Part shown: positions 8,762 through 17,350 of the stretch, one piece after another
Numbering within the stretch: position 1 is the first letter of the stretch
Layout of the letters: each line of letters opens with the position of its first letter
Source of the DNA: JBAOHV01 sp963714875
Lineage (GTDB): Bacteria > Actinomycetota > Acidimicrobiia > Acidimicrobiales > Microtrichaceae
Assembly: GCA_963714875.1 (NCBI GenBank)
Contig: CAVQQI010000011.1
Coordinates: forward strand, 992,001-1,056,000
Reading direction: 5' to 3'
Length of the DNA: 64,000 nt
Translations under genes and position numbers: made by a program
Notes under the pieces: model-generated
The model's input: only the letters and a program-made list of their open reading frames with translations
The model's database searches: none
Told to the model about the DNA's origin: nothing

Positions 8762-9142
8762 GTGATCAAGGGCTTCAAGGAATTCATCTTGCGGGGCAAC
8801 GTCGTCGACCTGGCGGTCGGCATCGTCATCGGCGCAGCGTTCAGCGCCGTGGTGACCTCGTTCGTCGACGACGTACTGATGGCGTTCATCGGTGCGCTCT
8901 TCGGCGAGCCGAACTTCAACGACCTGATCTTGAACGTCGGCGACGGTCAGGTCATGTACGGCGCGTTCCTCACGGCGCTGGTGAGCTTCCTGCTCGTGGC
9001 CGCCGCGGTGTACTTCGCGGTGGTCGTGCCCATGAACATGCTCGCCGAACGTCGTTCCCGGGGCGAGGAGGACGACGTCGAGCCGACGAACGAGGAGCGC
9101 ATGGTCGCCCTGCTGGAGCAGATCGCGAACCAGCAGCGCTGA
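8762..9142 (+). CDS. mscL: MscL: large-conductance mechanosensitive channel
   Basis: A 126-residue membrane channel that opens under osmotic downshock. The N-terminal helix and first transmembrane segment are FKEFILRGNVVDLAVGIVIG, followed by the pore-lining AFSAVVTSFVDDVLM. The second transmembrane segment is AFLTALVSFLLVAAAVYFAVV, and the charged C-terminal helix ends in LLEQIANQQR. Length is typical of the family. GTG 8762 is chosen because GGAGG lies about 8 nt upstream and because homologues begin with this (V/M)IKGFKEFI pattern; the frame stays open further upstream. It is convergent with the Ppx/GppA gene. Confidence 0.95.
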   Translation: MIKGFKEFILRGNVVDLAVGIVIGAAFSAVVTSFVDDVLMAFIGALFGEPNFNDLILNVGDGQVMYGAFLTALVSFLLVAAAVYFAVVVPMNMLAERRSRGEEDDVEPTNEERMVALLEQIANQQR

Positions 9143-9148
9143 GCCGAA

Positions 9149-9163
9149 CGAGGTCAGACCTCG
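9149..9163. terminator. Small hairpin between convergent mscL and ppx ends
   Basis: CGAGGT-CAG-ACCTCG forms a 6-bp perfect stem in the 11-bp gap and runs over the Ppx stop codon. It may serve both strands, but it is short and has no T tract. Confidence 0.3.
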
Positions 9164-10734
9164 ACGCGCACGCCGCGCCCCAACTGCTCGGCCAACTGGG
9201 TGCTCCGGCTCTCCGCGGAGTAGCGCTCGAGCGTGAGGTCGGTGTCGTCGGAGGGCGCCACCAGCCGGATGCACACATCATCGCCCTCGCTGTCGACCTC
9301 CAGGTCGGCCACCGCCGCGTCGTGGTTGCGGTCTGCTCCGATCGCCACCCGCAACAGCGCGGACATGGCAGCAACCCGACGCCGTTCGGTCGATGAGAGT
9401 GCGGCGAACTCCGGGTGCTTGTCCTCGGAGGGCTGGCTCTTGCGGTGGTAGCGGGCGACCTGGGCGATCAGCTCGATCTCCCGATCGGTGAACCCCATCA
9501 GGTGCTCGGAGTTCCTGATGACGTAGTAGCTGTGCTTGTGGTGCCCGGAGTGCGAGATGAACAACCCCACGTTGCTCAACAGCGCAGCCGCCTCGAGCAG
9601 CTCGCGGTCCGCTCCGTCCAGGCCGAGCTGGTCGTCCAGTGCGTCGTGCAACTGCAGCGCGAGGCGCGCCACCTGGATGGAGTGGTCGGGCTGATCGTCA
9701 CACAGCTCCATGAGGTGGAACACGGAACTGCGCCGCAGGTCCGACAGGTGGTGCGACGTCGAGCCACGCAGCCGGTGCAGCGCGTCGAGCAGCACACCCT
9801 CGCGCAGGGCGTAGTCCGAGACGGTCAGCTCCTCGACCCCGAGCGCCAGGCAGACCTGTTCGAGCACCACGCCACCCCCCACGAGGATGTCGGCCCGGGA
9901 CGCCTCGACGCCATCGAGCTTGCGCCGCTCCTCCGTGGTGCGCACCGAAGCCAGCTCGTCGATCACCGACGTGAGTTCGCCGAGGGTGATCGACGCTGCG
10001 TTGAGCGACTGGGGAACCGGCTCGTCGCGTCGTACGAGCGCCAGGGTGGCGAGCGCCTCGGCGGTGCCCGAGGTGACCACCGCGATGTCGTGGTCGAACT
10101 CGGCGGTCTCGGCCGACATGGGCGCGACCCGGCCCCGGACATACGCCCGGCACCGCTCCAGGGCACCGTCCTCGACGACGCCCTCAGGAAAGAAGCGCCG
10201 CGTCATGCGCAACGATCCGAGCTTCACCGAACGGGCGTGATCGACCTCGCCCTTGCGGCCGATGAGCACCTCGGTCGACCCGCCACCCACGTCGATGAGC
10301 ACCATCCGCAGGTCGAACACCGGCAGCGCCTGCAGCACGCCGAGCTGGATGAGCCGGGCCTCTTCCTGGCCCGAGATGACCTGCACGTCGACGCCCGCCT
10401 CGTCGCGTGCCCGACGCAGGAACTCCGCTGCGTTGGTCGCTTCGCGGACCGCCGAGGTGGCCACCGCGTACATCGGGGCGTCGAAGGACTCGGCGAGCGA
10501 CCGGCAGCGATCCAGCGCGGCGACGCCCCGATCGATCGCATCGGGCTCGAGCTGTTTCATCTCGCCCCGCCCCGAACCGAGCCGGACCATCTCCTTCTGA
10601 CGGGTGATGACCTCGAAACGGTCGTTCGCCGCGACGCGGGCGATGAGCATGTGGACCGAGTTGGTACCGATGTCGATCGCTGCGAGGGCGTCCGGCACCG
10701 CCCGGCCGCTGCGATCATCCTCGATCGGGTGCAT
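9154..10734 (-). CDS. Exopolyphosphatase / guanosine pentaphosphate phosphatase (Ppx/GppA family)
   Basis: A 526-residue phosphohydrolase acting on polyphosphate or pppGpp. The actin-like ATPase fold shows LAAIDIGTNSVHMLIARV near residue 18, ISGQEEARLIQLG and the phosphate loop LIDVGGGSTEVLIG near residue 145, then VVTSGTAEAL. The C-terminal part (from about 330) is an HD-like domain with HLMELCDDQPDHSIQVARLA and SNVGLFISHSGHHKHS. The length and HD domain fit the long form of the family. ATG 10734 follows TACACT by 6 nt. Polyphosphatase and pppGpp phosphatase cannot be told apart from sequence alone. Confidence 0.9.
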   Translation of the reverse strand: MHPIEDDRSGRAVPDALAAIDIGTNSVHMLIARVAANDRFEVITRQKEMVRLGSGRGEMKQLEPDAIDRGVAALDRCRSLAESFDAPMYAVATSAVREATNAAEFLRRARDEAGVDVQVISGQEEARLIQLGVLQALPVFDLRMVLIDVGGGSTEVLIGRKGEVDHARSVKLGSLRMTRRFFPEGVVEDGALERCRAYVRGRVAPMSAETAEFDHDIAVVTSGTAEALATLALVRRDEPVPQSLNAASITLGELTSVIDELASVRTTEERRKLDGVEASRADILVGGGVVLEQVCLALGVEELTVSDYALREGVLLDALHRLRGSTSHHLSDLRRSSVFHLMELCDDQPDHSIQVARLALQLHDALDDQLGLDGADRELLEAAALLSNVGLFISHSGHHKHSYYVIRNSEHLMGFTDREIELIAQVARYHRKSQPSEDKHPEFAALSSTERRRVAAMSALLRVAIGADRNHDAAVADLEVDSEGDDVCIRLVAPSDDTDLTLERYSAESRSTQLAEQLGRGVRVEV

Positions 10735-10740
10735 GCGCGC

Positions 10741-10746
10741 AGTGTA
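10741..10746 (-). promoter_or_regulatory. Putative leaderless -10 box of the Ppx/GppA gene
   Basis: TACACT on the minus strand, 6 nt (GCGCGC) before ATG 10734. Confidence 0.5.
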
Positions 10747-10774
10747 GGTGCGCCCCCAGGGGAGCCCGACGAGC

Positions 10775-12283
10775 TCAGGTGCCGCAGAAGGTCCGGTGGG
10801 GTCCGAAGTCATCGGGGGCCGGCAGGGCGTACGCGTCGGCACCCACTCGTTCGTCGAACGGCGCCCGCACCACGTCGAGCAGCTCGAGGAACGGCCCCAT
10901 GTCGCCGGCGGTGGCGGCATCCAGCGCGACTTCGACGATGTGGTTGCGCGGCACGTAGACCGGGTTGACCCGGTCCATCGCCGCTGCGGAGTCGTCGGCG
11001 TCGATGCCCAGCTGCGAGCGACGTGTCCTCCACCGTTCGACCCAGTCGTCGAACGGGCCCGCGTCGGGGAACAGCGACCGAGCAGGAGCCTCATCACCCC
11101 GCACCACCGAGGACAGCGAGCGCATGGCCATGGTCAGGTCGACCCGCTGGGCGGTCAGCAGGTCGATGAACTGCACCGCCAAGTCGCGGTCGACCGCGTC
11201 GCTCTCGCCTCCCTCGCCCCGCGCTGACGGGTCGGCCAGTCCGAGCTTGTCGGCGATGCGGCGGTGCCAGTGCTGCTGGAACGCCGTCGGAAACGCCTCG
11301 AGCGCGGCGGTCGCCGCCGCCACCGCAGCGTCGGTGTCGTCGTCGATCAGCGGCAGCAGGGCCTCGGCCAGCCGGGCGAGGTTCCACAACGCGATGGACG
11401 CCTGGTTGCCGTAGGCGTAGCGGCCACCATGGTCGATGGAGCTGAACACCGTGGCGGGGTCGAACGCGTCCATGAACGCGCACGGCCCGTAGTCGATCGT
11501 CTCGCCCGAGATGGTCATGTTGTCCGTGTTCATGACGCCGTGGATGAACCCCACCAGCATCCAGCGCGCCACCAGATCGGCCTGCGCGTCCGCGACATGG
11601 GTCAGCAGCGCGAGGTAGGGGTTCGCAGCGTCGGCCGCTGTCGGGTGGTGTCGAGCGATCGCGTGATCCGCCAGCGCCCGAACGAGCTCCGGCCCACCGT
11701 TCGCCGACGCATACTCGAAGGTCCCCACCCGGAGATGGCTCGCCGCCACCCGGACCATCACCGCACCCGGCAGCATCGTGTCGCGTGCCACCTGTGTGCC
11801 CGTGGCGACCACGGCCAGCGACCGTGTGGTGGGGATGTCGAGGGCGAACATCGCCTCGCACATCAGATGTTCACGCAGCATGGGCCCGACCGCAGCCAAG
11901 CCGTCACCGCCCCGGGCGAACGGTGTGCGACCCGAGCCCTTCAGCTGCAGGTCACGCCTCGTTCCGTGCGTGTCGATGACCTCTCCCAGCAACAGCGCCC
12001 TGCCGTCGCCGAGCCGCGGCGAGTAGCCGCCGAACTGATGACCGGCGTAGGCCTGCGCCACGGGTTCGGCGCCCTCTGGCACGGCGTTGCCCACCAGCAT
12101 TGCGACACCTGCTGGAGATCGCAGCTCATCGGGTGGCACCCCGAGCTCCCCTGCCAACTGCTCGTCGAGCACCAGCAGCTCCGGTGCGGGTGCCTGCACC
12201 GCCTGCCACGGCACGCACAGCGCCGGGAGCTCACGCACGAAGGAGTTGTCGAAGCGGAACGACGACGCAACGGAGTCGGACAT
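10775..12283 (-). CDS. selO: SelO: protein adenylyltransferase (YdiU/UPF0061)
   Basis: A 502-residue pseudokinase-fold enzyme that transfers AMP from ATP to protein hydroxyl groups. Conserved stretches include QAYAGHQFGGYSPRLGDGRA near residue 85, LQLKGSGRTPFARGGDG near residue 115, and the catalytic metal motifs GVMNTDNM and DYGPCAFMDAFDP near 255-275. The C terminus is RTFCGT, with Cys third from the end, where the animal homologue carries selenocysteine. This family links redox state to protein AMPylation. ATG 12283 is chosen because TAGCCT lies 7 nt upstream; GTG 12307 is an in-frame alternative. It is divergent from rsgA. Confidence 0.93.
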   Translation of the reverse strand: MSDSVASSFRFDNSFVRELPALCVPWQAVQAPAPELLVLDEQLAGELGVPPDELRSPAGVAMLVGNAVPEGAEPVAQAYAGHQFGGYSPRLGDGRALLLGEVIDTHGTRRDLQLKGSGRTPFARGGDGLAAVGPMLREHLMCEAMFALDIPTTRSLAVVATGTQVARDTMLPGAVMVRVAASHLRVGTFEYASANGGPELVRALADHAIARHHPTAADAANPYLALLTHVADAQADLVARWMLVGFIHGVMNTDNMTISGETIDYGPCAFMDAFDPATVFSSIDHGGRYAYGNQASIALWNLARLAEALLPLIDDDTDAAVAAATAALEAFPTAFQQHWHRRIADKLGLADPSARGEGGESDAVDRDLAVQFIDLLTAQRVDLTMAMRSLSSVVRGDEAPARSLFPDAGPFDDWVERWRTRRSQLGIDADDSAAAMDRVNPVYVPRNHIVEVALDAATAGDMGPFLELLDVVRAPFDERVGADAYALPAPDDFGPHRTFCGT

Positions 12284-12290
12284 CGGGTCG

Positions 12291-12296
12291 AGGCTA
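12291..12296 (-). promoter_or_regulatory. Putative leaderless -10 box of selO
   Basis: TAGCCT on the minus strand, 7 nt (CGACCCG) before ATG 12283. This supports ATG 12283 over the upstream GTG 12307, which would overlap the box. Confidence 0.5.
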
Positions 12297-12327
12297 ACGG
12301 TCCGCACTGCGCGACGATGGTCGCGAC

Positions 12328-13476
12328 ATGACCGACCGATCCTCCCCCGACTCCGCCCCTGATCGCGCCGGCGACGCCGGACCCCCGGGGTGGAACGGGC
12401 ACTGGGCCGAGGAGTGGTCCAGGCACGGGCGACCTGATCTGTCCCCCTGTCGCGTGGTGCGCATCGACAAGGGCGGGATCACCGTGTCGCTGCACGGTGA
12501 CGACGAACAGCTGGTGGTCGCGGCGAAGGCGGTGCGGCGTGTGGTCGTCGGCGACATGTGCGGACTGGACACCGCCGCCGGGCGCATCGAGGTGATCCTG
12601 CCGCGCCGCACCGTGTTCGAGCGACGCTCCCCCGGGGTGTCACGCGACGAGATGCGACTGCGGGCTCGGGCGGTGGCGTCGAACATGGACCTGGTCTTCG
12701 TGCTGCAGCCCCTCGACCCCGGTCTCAACACCGGGCGCCTGACACGTGAGCTGGTACTCGCATGGGAGAGCGGAGCCCGCCCGGTCGTGGTGCTGACCAA
12801 GTCCGACCTGGTACCAGCAGACGAGGCCGCTGCACAGGTCGCCGAGGCGCAGCGCTATGCCCCGGGGGTCGAGGTGTACGCGGTCTCGACCCACTCGGAG
12901 CACGGCCTGGACCCGCTGACGTCCAGTGGCGGCGCGGGCCGGGTCATCGCGCTCCTGGGTGCGTCCGGCGCCGGCAAGTCCACGCTGGTCAACGCGCTCG
13001 CCGGCCACCGGGTGCAGCTGACCGCCGAGGTACGGGACTCGGACCGTCGCGGGCGACACACCACCTCTGCCGGACAGATGGTGGCGCTGCGCGACGGGTC
13101 GCTGCTGATCGACACCCCGGGCATCCGCGGCGTGGGCCTGTGGTCGGCCGACGTCGGCATGGAGCGAGCCTTCGACGACCTGACGCAGTTCGCGCAGCAC
13201 TGCAGGTTCGCCGACTGCACCCACACCGACGAGCCGGGCTGCGGTCTGGTCACCGCGATCGACGCCGGTGACATCGGAGCCGATCGCGTGGAGATCTGGC
13301 GGTCGCTGGTCGAGGAGCTCGAAGCGCTCGAGGAGGGCCTGGAGGTTCGCAGCCGCGAGCAGCAGCGCCAGACCAACCAGCGGGCCCGTCGACGCTCACG
13401 CCGGCGGGACCACGACGTCGACGCAGCAGCCGACCGGTCCGACCTGGAGGACTTCGAGCACCCCGGCGACAGCTGA
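12328..13476 (+). CDS. rsgA: RsgA: ribosome small-subunit maturation GTPase
   Basis: A 382-residue circularly permuted GTPase that helps late 30S assembly. An OB-fold N-terminal part (about 40-115) precedes the G domain, whose motifs are in the permuted order: G4 VVVLTKSD (153-160) comes before G1 GASGAGKST (211-219), then G3 DTPGIRG near 263. The zinc-binding C-terminal domain shows CRFADCTHTDEPGC. The tail is rich in Arg and Gln, suited to rRNA binding. It is divergent from selO with 44 bp between start codons, so their promoters must overlap. Confidence 0.94.
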   Translation: MTDRSSPDSAPDRAGDAGPPGWNGHWAEEWSRHGRPDLSPCRVVRIDKGGITVSLHGDDEQLVVAAKAVRRVVVGDMCGLDTAAGRIEVILPRRTVFERRSPGVSRDEMRLRARAVASNMDLVFVLQPLDPGLNTGRLTRELVLAWESGARPVVVLTKSDLVPADEAAAQVAEAQRYAPGVEVYAVSTHSEHGLDPLTSSGGAGRVIALLGASGAGKSTLVNALAGHRVQLTAEVRDSDRRGRHTTSAGQMVALRDGSLLIDTPGIRGVGLWSADVGMERAFDDLTQFAQHCRFADCTHTDEPGCGLVTAIDAGDIGADRVEIWRSLVEELEALEEGLEVRSREQQRQTNQRARRRSRRRDHDVDAAADRSDLEDFEHPGDS

Positions 13477-13570
13477 CGGGGCGCCAGTCCGATGGCACCC
13501 GTGTGACGCCGGATGTCACCTGGCTGCCGAGCGATCAGCTTCCGGTGCTGCAGGCCGGATGACGCCGATG

Positions 13571-14227
13571 TCAGGCGCTGAGCGCCGACTCGACCTGCGT
13601 GGCCGCGGCGAGCACCGCCTGGCCGTGCACCCGGCCCGGCTGCCGTCCGAGCCTGTCGATCGGGCCCGAGACGCTGATCGCCGCGACTATCTCATCGGCT
13701 CGGTCCCGCACCGGGGCCGAGACCGACGCCACACCGGGCTCTCGCTCACCAACGGTCTGCACCCACTCGGGCGACGGACCGTGATCGTCACCCGACAGCA
13801 CCCGGCCGGCCGAGCCGACGTCCATGGGCAGGGCCGCCCCGACCGGCACGATGGTGCGCAGCCCGTGAGGTGACTCGAGCGCAGCGACACACACCCTGGA
13901 GTCCCCGTCCCGCACGTAGAGCTGCACCGACTCGCCGGTGGTGTCGCGCAGCGCTGCCATCGCAGGTCGCGCTGCGGCGGCGAGCGGGAACTGCTCGGCT
14001 GCAGCGCGACCGAGTGCCACGAGGTGCAGGCCCAGGGCGAAGCGCCCATCGTCGAGGCGGCGCAGGATGCCGTGCGCCTCGAGTGCGACCGCCAGCCGGT
14101 GCGCGGTGGCGCGGCTGAGTCCGGTGGCCTCGGTCAGCCCGACGAGCGTTCTCGGGCCGTCCGCAACCGCCGTCAGGATCGAGAACGACTTGTCGAGCAC
14201 ACCGACCGTGCGTAGAGTCTGTTCCAT
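13571..14227 (-). CDS. IclR-family regulator of leuCD (NdgR/LtbR type)
   Basis: A 218-residue regulator. The N-terminal winged helix-turn-helix (LDKSFSILTAVADGPRTLVGLTEATGLSRATAHRLAVAL) is typical IclR. The C-terminal effector domain has SVQLYVRDGDSRVCVAALESPHGLRT and the late SVSAPVRDRADEIVAAISVSGP. It is divergent from leuC with only 31 bp between start codons. In other actinobacteria the regulator in this place (NdgR in Streptomyces, LtbR in Corynebacterium) controls leuCD. By position and family I expect the same here, binding the palindrome between the genes. Its effector is not shown by the sequence. Confidence 0.9.
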   Translation of the reverse strand: MEQTLRTVGVLDKSFSILTAVADGPRTLVGLTEATGLSRATAHRLAVALEAHGILRRLDDGRFALGLHLVALGRAAAEQFPLAAAARPAMAALRDTTGESVQLYVRDGDSRVCVAALESPHGLRTIVPVGAALPMDVGSAGRVLSGDDHGPSPEWVQTVGEREPGVASVSAPVRDRADEIVAAISVSGPIDRLGRQPGRVHGQAVLAAATQVESALSA

Positions 14228-14236
14228 CAGTCGGGA

Positions 14237-14256
14237 ACTCTATCTCAGATAGTGAG
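14237..14256. promoter_or_regulatory. Operator and divergent promoters between iclR and leuC
   Basis: The 31-bp gap holds the perfect palindrome CTATCT-C-AGATAG (14240-14252), overlapped by CTCA-N5-TGAG (14244-14256). ACTCTA (14237-14242) reads TAGAGT on the minus strand and could be the iclR -10, 9 nt from its ATG. GATAGT (14248-14253) could be the leuC -10. A regulator bound to the palindrome would cover both. The sequence is seen directly; the role is inferred from IclR/leuCD in relatives. Confidence 0.55.
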
Positions 14257-14258
14257 AC

Positions 14259-15692
14259 ATGCAAATGAGTGACGCAGCCCAGAACACACCCACGACGCTG
14301 GCCGAGAAGGTCTGGAACCGCCACGTCGTGCGGTCAGCGGACGGCGAACCGGACCTGCTCTTCATCGATCTGCACCTGGTCCACGAGGTCACCTCACCCC
14401 AGGCGTTCGAGGGCCTCCGGATGACGGGACGCACGGTCCGCCGGCCTGATCTGACCGTCGCCACCGAGGACCACAACGTCCCGACCGCCGACATCGACCA
14501 GCCGATCGCGGACCCGATCTCACGCACCCAGATCGAGACGCTGCGGGCCAACACCGACGAGTTCGGCGTCGTCAACTACCCCATGGGCTCGCCCGGTCAG
14601 GGCATCGTGCACATCATCGGCCCCGAGCAGGGCTACACGCAGCCCGGCATGACCATCGTCTGCGGCGATTCGCACACCTCGACCCACGGAGCGTTCGGTG
14701 CGCTCGCATTCGGCATCGGCACGTCCGAGGTCGAGCACGTCCTGGCCACCCAGACGCTCCCCCAGGCCCGCCCGAAGACGCTGGCGGTCAACGTCGACGG
14801 CGAGCTGCGCCCCGGCGTGACCGGCAAGGACGTCATCCTGGCCATCCTCGGCGTGCTCGGCACCTCGGGCGGCATGGGCCACATCGCGGAGTACCGGGGC
14901 TCGGCCATCCGATCGCTGTCGATGGAGGGCCGCATGACGGTGTGCAACATGTCGATCGAGGCGGGCGCGAAGGCCGGCATGATCGCCCCCGACGACGTCA
15001 CCTTCGAGTACCTGAAGGGGCGGCCCCACGCCCCCAGCGGCGAGCTGTGGGACGAAGCCGTCGCTGACTGGCGCACGCTGGTCACTGACGAGGGCGCCAC
15101 CTTCGACAAGGAGGTGTTCCTGGACGCCAGCACGATCGAGCCGTTCGTCTCCTGGGGCACCAACCCCGGACAGGTCATCCCCATGTCGGGCAGCGTCCCC
15201 TCCCCCGACGACTTCGACGACGAGATCGAGCGGGCCGCTGCGATCCGGGCACTGGAGTACATGGACCTGACCGCCGGCACGCCGTTCACCGATGTCGCGG
15301 TGGACACGATCTTCATCGGGTCGTGCACCAACGGCCGCATCGAGGACCTGCGGGCCGTCGCCGAGGTCGCCAAGGGCCGCAAGGTCGCCGAGGGCGTTCG
15401 CACCCTGGTCGTGCCCGGGTCCCACGCCGTGAAGACCCAGGCCGAGCGGGAAGGACTCGACGTGATCCTGCGCGACGCCGGGTTCGACTGGAGAGAGCCC
15501 GGCTGTTCGATGTGCCTGGCGATGAATCCCGACAAGCTCGCCCCGGGTGAACGCTCGGCATCCACCTCGAACCGCAACTTCGAGGGGCGCCAGGGCAGGG
15601 GTGGCCGCACACACCTGGTCTCCCCCGCCGTCGCTGCCGCCACGGCCATCGCCGGGCACTTCGCCACTCCCACCGATCTCGAGAGGGTCTGA
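14259..15692 (+). CDS. leuC: LeuC: 3-isopropylmalate dehydratase large subunit
   Basis: A 477-residue aconitase-family subunit that, with LeuD, isomerises 2-isopropylmalate to 3-isopropylmalate in leucine synthesis. The [4Fe-4S] ligands are the Cys of IFIGSCTNGRIEDL near residue 353 and the two in GCSMCLAMNPDKLAPGE near residue 415. The start region has TLAEKVWNRHVV and IDLHLVHEVTSPQAFEGL. ATG 14259 and ATG 14265 are both possible, and no strong ribosome-binding site is present, so the transcript may be leaderless. leuD follows after 6 bp. Confidence 0.96.
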   Translation: MQMSDAAQNTPTTLAEKVWNRHVVRSADGEPDLLFIDLHLVHEVTSPQAFEGLRMTGRTVRRPDLTVATEDHNVPTADIDQPIADPISRTQIETLRANTDEFGVVNYPMGSPGQGIVHIIGPEQGYTQPGMTIVCGDSHTSTHGAFGALAFGIGTSEVEHVLATQTLPQARPKTLAVNVDGELRPGVTGKDVILAILGVLGTSGGMGHIAEYRGSAIRSLSMEGRMTVCNMSIEAGAKAGMIAPDDVTFEYLKGRPHAPSGELWDEAVADWRTLVTDEGATFDKEVFLDASTIEPFVSWGTNPGQVIPMSGSVPSPDDFDDEIERAAAIRALEYMDLTAGTPFTDVAVDTIFIGSCTNGRIEDLRAVAEVAKGRKVAEGVRTLVVPGSHAVKTQAEREGLDVILRDAGFDWREPGCSMCLAMNPDKLAPGERSASTSNRNFEGRQGRGGRTHLVSPAVAAATAIAGHFATPTDLERV

Positions 15693-15698
15693 TCCCAC

Positions 15699-16292
15699 AT
15701 GGACGCAGTACGCATCATCACCGGCACCGCGGTGCCGCTCGACCGCTCCGACGTCGACACCGACCAGATCATCCCGAGCGACTGGCTCAAGAGGGTCGAG
15801 CGGACGGGCTTCGACAAGGGACTGTTCTCGGAGTGGCGCGACGATCGGGAGTTCGTCCTGAACCACGAGGTGCACCACGATGCCGAGATCCTGATCGCCG
15901 GGCCCAACTTCGGTACCGGCTCCAGCCGGGAACACGCCGTGTGGGCGATCCAGCAGTACGGCTTCCGCGCCGTGGTGTCACCACGATTCGGCGACATCTT
16001 CCGCAACAACGCAGCCAAGAACGGGCTCGTTCCCGTGGAGGTGCCGGCGGAGGTCGGCCGCCAGTTGCTGGACGCGGTGGCCGCGGACCCCACCCTTCAA
16101 TTCATCATCGACGTCGAGCTGCGGACGCTCGAGGTGGAGGGGCTCGACCTGGTCGTGGAGTTCCCGATCGACGCAGCGGTCCAGCACCGGTTCCTCGGAG
16201 GCCTCGATGACATCGACCTGACGCTGGCCCATGAGGCCGACATCTCGACGTACGAGGCGACCCGACCGGCATGGTTGCCGACGGCGGGGTGA
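15699..16292 (+). CDS. leuD: LeuD: 3-isopropylmalate dehydratase small subunit
   Basis: A 197-residue swivel-domain partner of LeuC. Characteristic stretches are TGTAVPLDRSDVDTDQIIPSDWLK near the start, ILIAGPNFGTGSSREHAVWA near residue 70, and SPRFGDIFRNNAAKNGL near residue 95. It contributes substrate-binding residues, and the active enzyme is the LeuCD heterodimer. The gene is 6 bp after leuC, and its stop overlaps the GTG of the next gene, so the three are probably transcribed together under the IclR regulator. Confidence 0.96.
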   Translation: MDAVRIITGTAVPLDRSDVDTDQIIPSDWLKRVERTGFDKGLFSEWRDDREFVLNHEVHHDAEILIAGPNFGTGSSREHAVWAIQQYGFRAVVSPRFGDIFRNNAAKNGLVPVEVPAEVGRQLLDAVAADPTLQFIIDVELRTLEVEGLDLVVEFPIDAAVQHRFLGGLDDIDLTLAHEADISTYEATRPAWLPTAG

Positions 16293-16744
16293 GCACGGAC
16301 GGACCGGAGCCGATCGAATCCGACGCCCTCGTCGGCGCCTGGGAACTGGTGTCGTGGAGTCTGCTGGTCGACGACCAGGATCGGCCCCACGGGTTCGGCG
16401 AGCAGGTCACCGGACAGCTGCTCTACCTGCCCAGCGGGCACATGTCGGCGATCCTGGCAGACCCTGACCGGGCGCCGTTGTCGGCTGAACCCTTCGCCGC
16501 CGCTCCGCAGGACGAGCGCGCCGAGGCTGCTCGCACCTACGTCTCCTACGGCGGACGCTGGTCCGTCGACGGCGACCAGGTGCGCCACCACGTGGAGTTC
16601 TGCCTCCTGCCGAACTGGATCGGCACCGACCTGGTGCGCAACGTGTCGTGGCAGCACGAGCACCTGGTGCTGTCGACCGCACCCGAGCGGGACCCCAAGG
16701 GACGTGCGGTCGTCAATCGGCTGGTGTGGCGGCGGTCCGACTGA
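16289..16744 (+). CDS. Lipocalin-like domain protein
   Basis: A 151-residue protein that looks like the lipocalin-like family: LVGAWELVSWSLLVDDQDRP near the start, then GQLLYLPSGHMSAIL, TYVSYGGRWSVDGDQVRHHVEF, and a closing strand pair. No signal peptide is visible. Family members form small beta-barrels, and some are found in hydrolase or secondary-metabolism settings. GTG 16289 overlaps the leuD stop (GTGA) and is preferred to ATG 16271, which would lie inside leuD. It probably rides on the leuCD transcript, but any role in leucine synthesis is unknown. Confidence 0.7.
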   Translation: MSTDGPEPIESDALVGAWELVSWSLLVDDQDRPHGFGEQVTGQLLYLPSGHMSAILADPDRAPLSAEPFAAAPQDERAEAARTYVSYGGRWSVDGDQVRHHVEFCLLPNWIGTDLVRNVSWQHEHLVLSTAPERDPKGRAVVNRLVWRRSD

Positions 16745-16789
16745 GCCGTCGGTCCTGCGCCGATCCTCCTGTCACGGACCCGGCGTCCC

Positions 16790-16795
16790 TACGAT
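16790..16795 (+). promoter_or_regulatory. Putative leaderless -10 box of the HNH gene
   Basis: TACGAT, 7 nt before GTG 16803. It implies the HNH gene is transcribed independently of leuCD. Confidence 0.5.
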
Positions 16796-16802
16796 CAGGG
16801 CC

Positions 16803-17228
16803 GTGGCGGTCAACCGGAGTCGCAGCGCCCGGAGCGCCCGCAAGCGCAAACGCCGCATGGACCGGGTCGAGCACGACCTGACCGACGAGCAGTGGGACGC
16901 CCTCGTACGAGCGTGGGGCGGCTGCGCCTACTGCGGAGTCACCGATCGGCCGCTGCAGCGAGACTGCGTGCGAGCGATCTCCCGCGGCGGGCGCTACACG
17001 CTCGACAACGTGGTGCCGGCCTGCGGGTCCTGCAACGCGAGCAAGTGCAACGACGAAGTGACTGCGTGGATGCGACGCAAGCGGCTGGACGAGCGTTCGT
17101 TCCTGCTGCGCAACGTCGAGATCGGCGCCGAGCTCGCCGCGCAGTACGCCGGCGGGCGGCCGACCGAGGATTCCCTCAGCCCCGCTGAGCCGGCGGCCCG
17201 GTCCCGCTCGACCGATGCGCCAGAATGA
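16803..17228 (+). CDS. HNH endonuclease
   Basis: A 141-residue small nuclease. A basic N-terminal tail (SRSARSARKRKRR) precedes the domain. The HNH core shows CAYCGVTDRPLQRD near residue 42, then NVVPACGSCNASKCN near residue 74: two CxxC pairs that bind a structural zinc, and the Asn that gives the family its name. The usual first His is not obvious; D or R of LQRDCVR occupies that place. No methylase, integrase or phage gene is adjacent, so it is not an evident restriction or phage element. GTG 16803 lies 7 nt behind TACGAT. Target and role are unknown. Confidence 0.75.
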   Translation: MAVNRSRSARSARKRKRRMDRVEHDLTDEQWDALVRAWGGCAYCGVTDRPLQRDCVRAISRGGRYTLDNVVPACGSCNASKCNDEVTAWMRRKRLDERSFLLRNVEIGAELAAQYAGGRPTEDSLSPAEPAARSRSTDAPE

Positions 17229-17350
17229 ATCCCGAAGGGGAGTATCCCTGCGCAGCGAGTTCGTCACCACGGCCGTTCGGCCCGGACCCGTTGGCCCTCG
17301 GGCGGGAGAGACCTTCATTCCGATCACCCAGCGCACTCCCGGAGGACCGA

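Noticed and set aside
9415..10968. A 517-codon plus-strand frame opposite Ppx/GppA
   Set aside because: The minus strand encodes a complete, motif-rich Ppx/GppA protein. The plus-strand frame is compositionally a mirror and has no motif.
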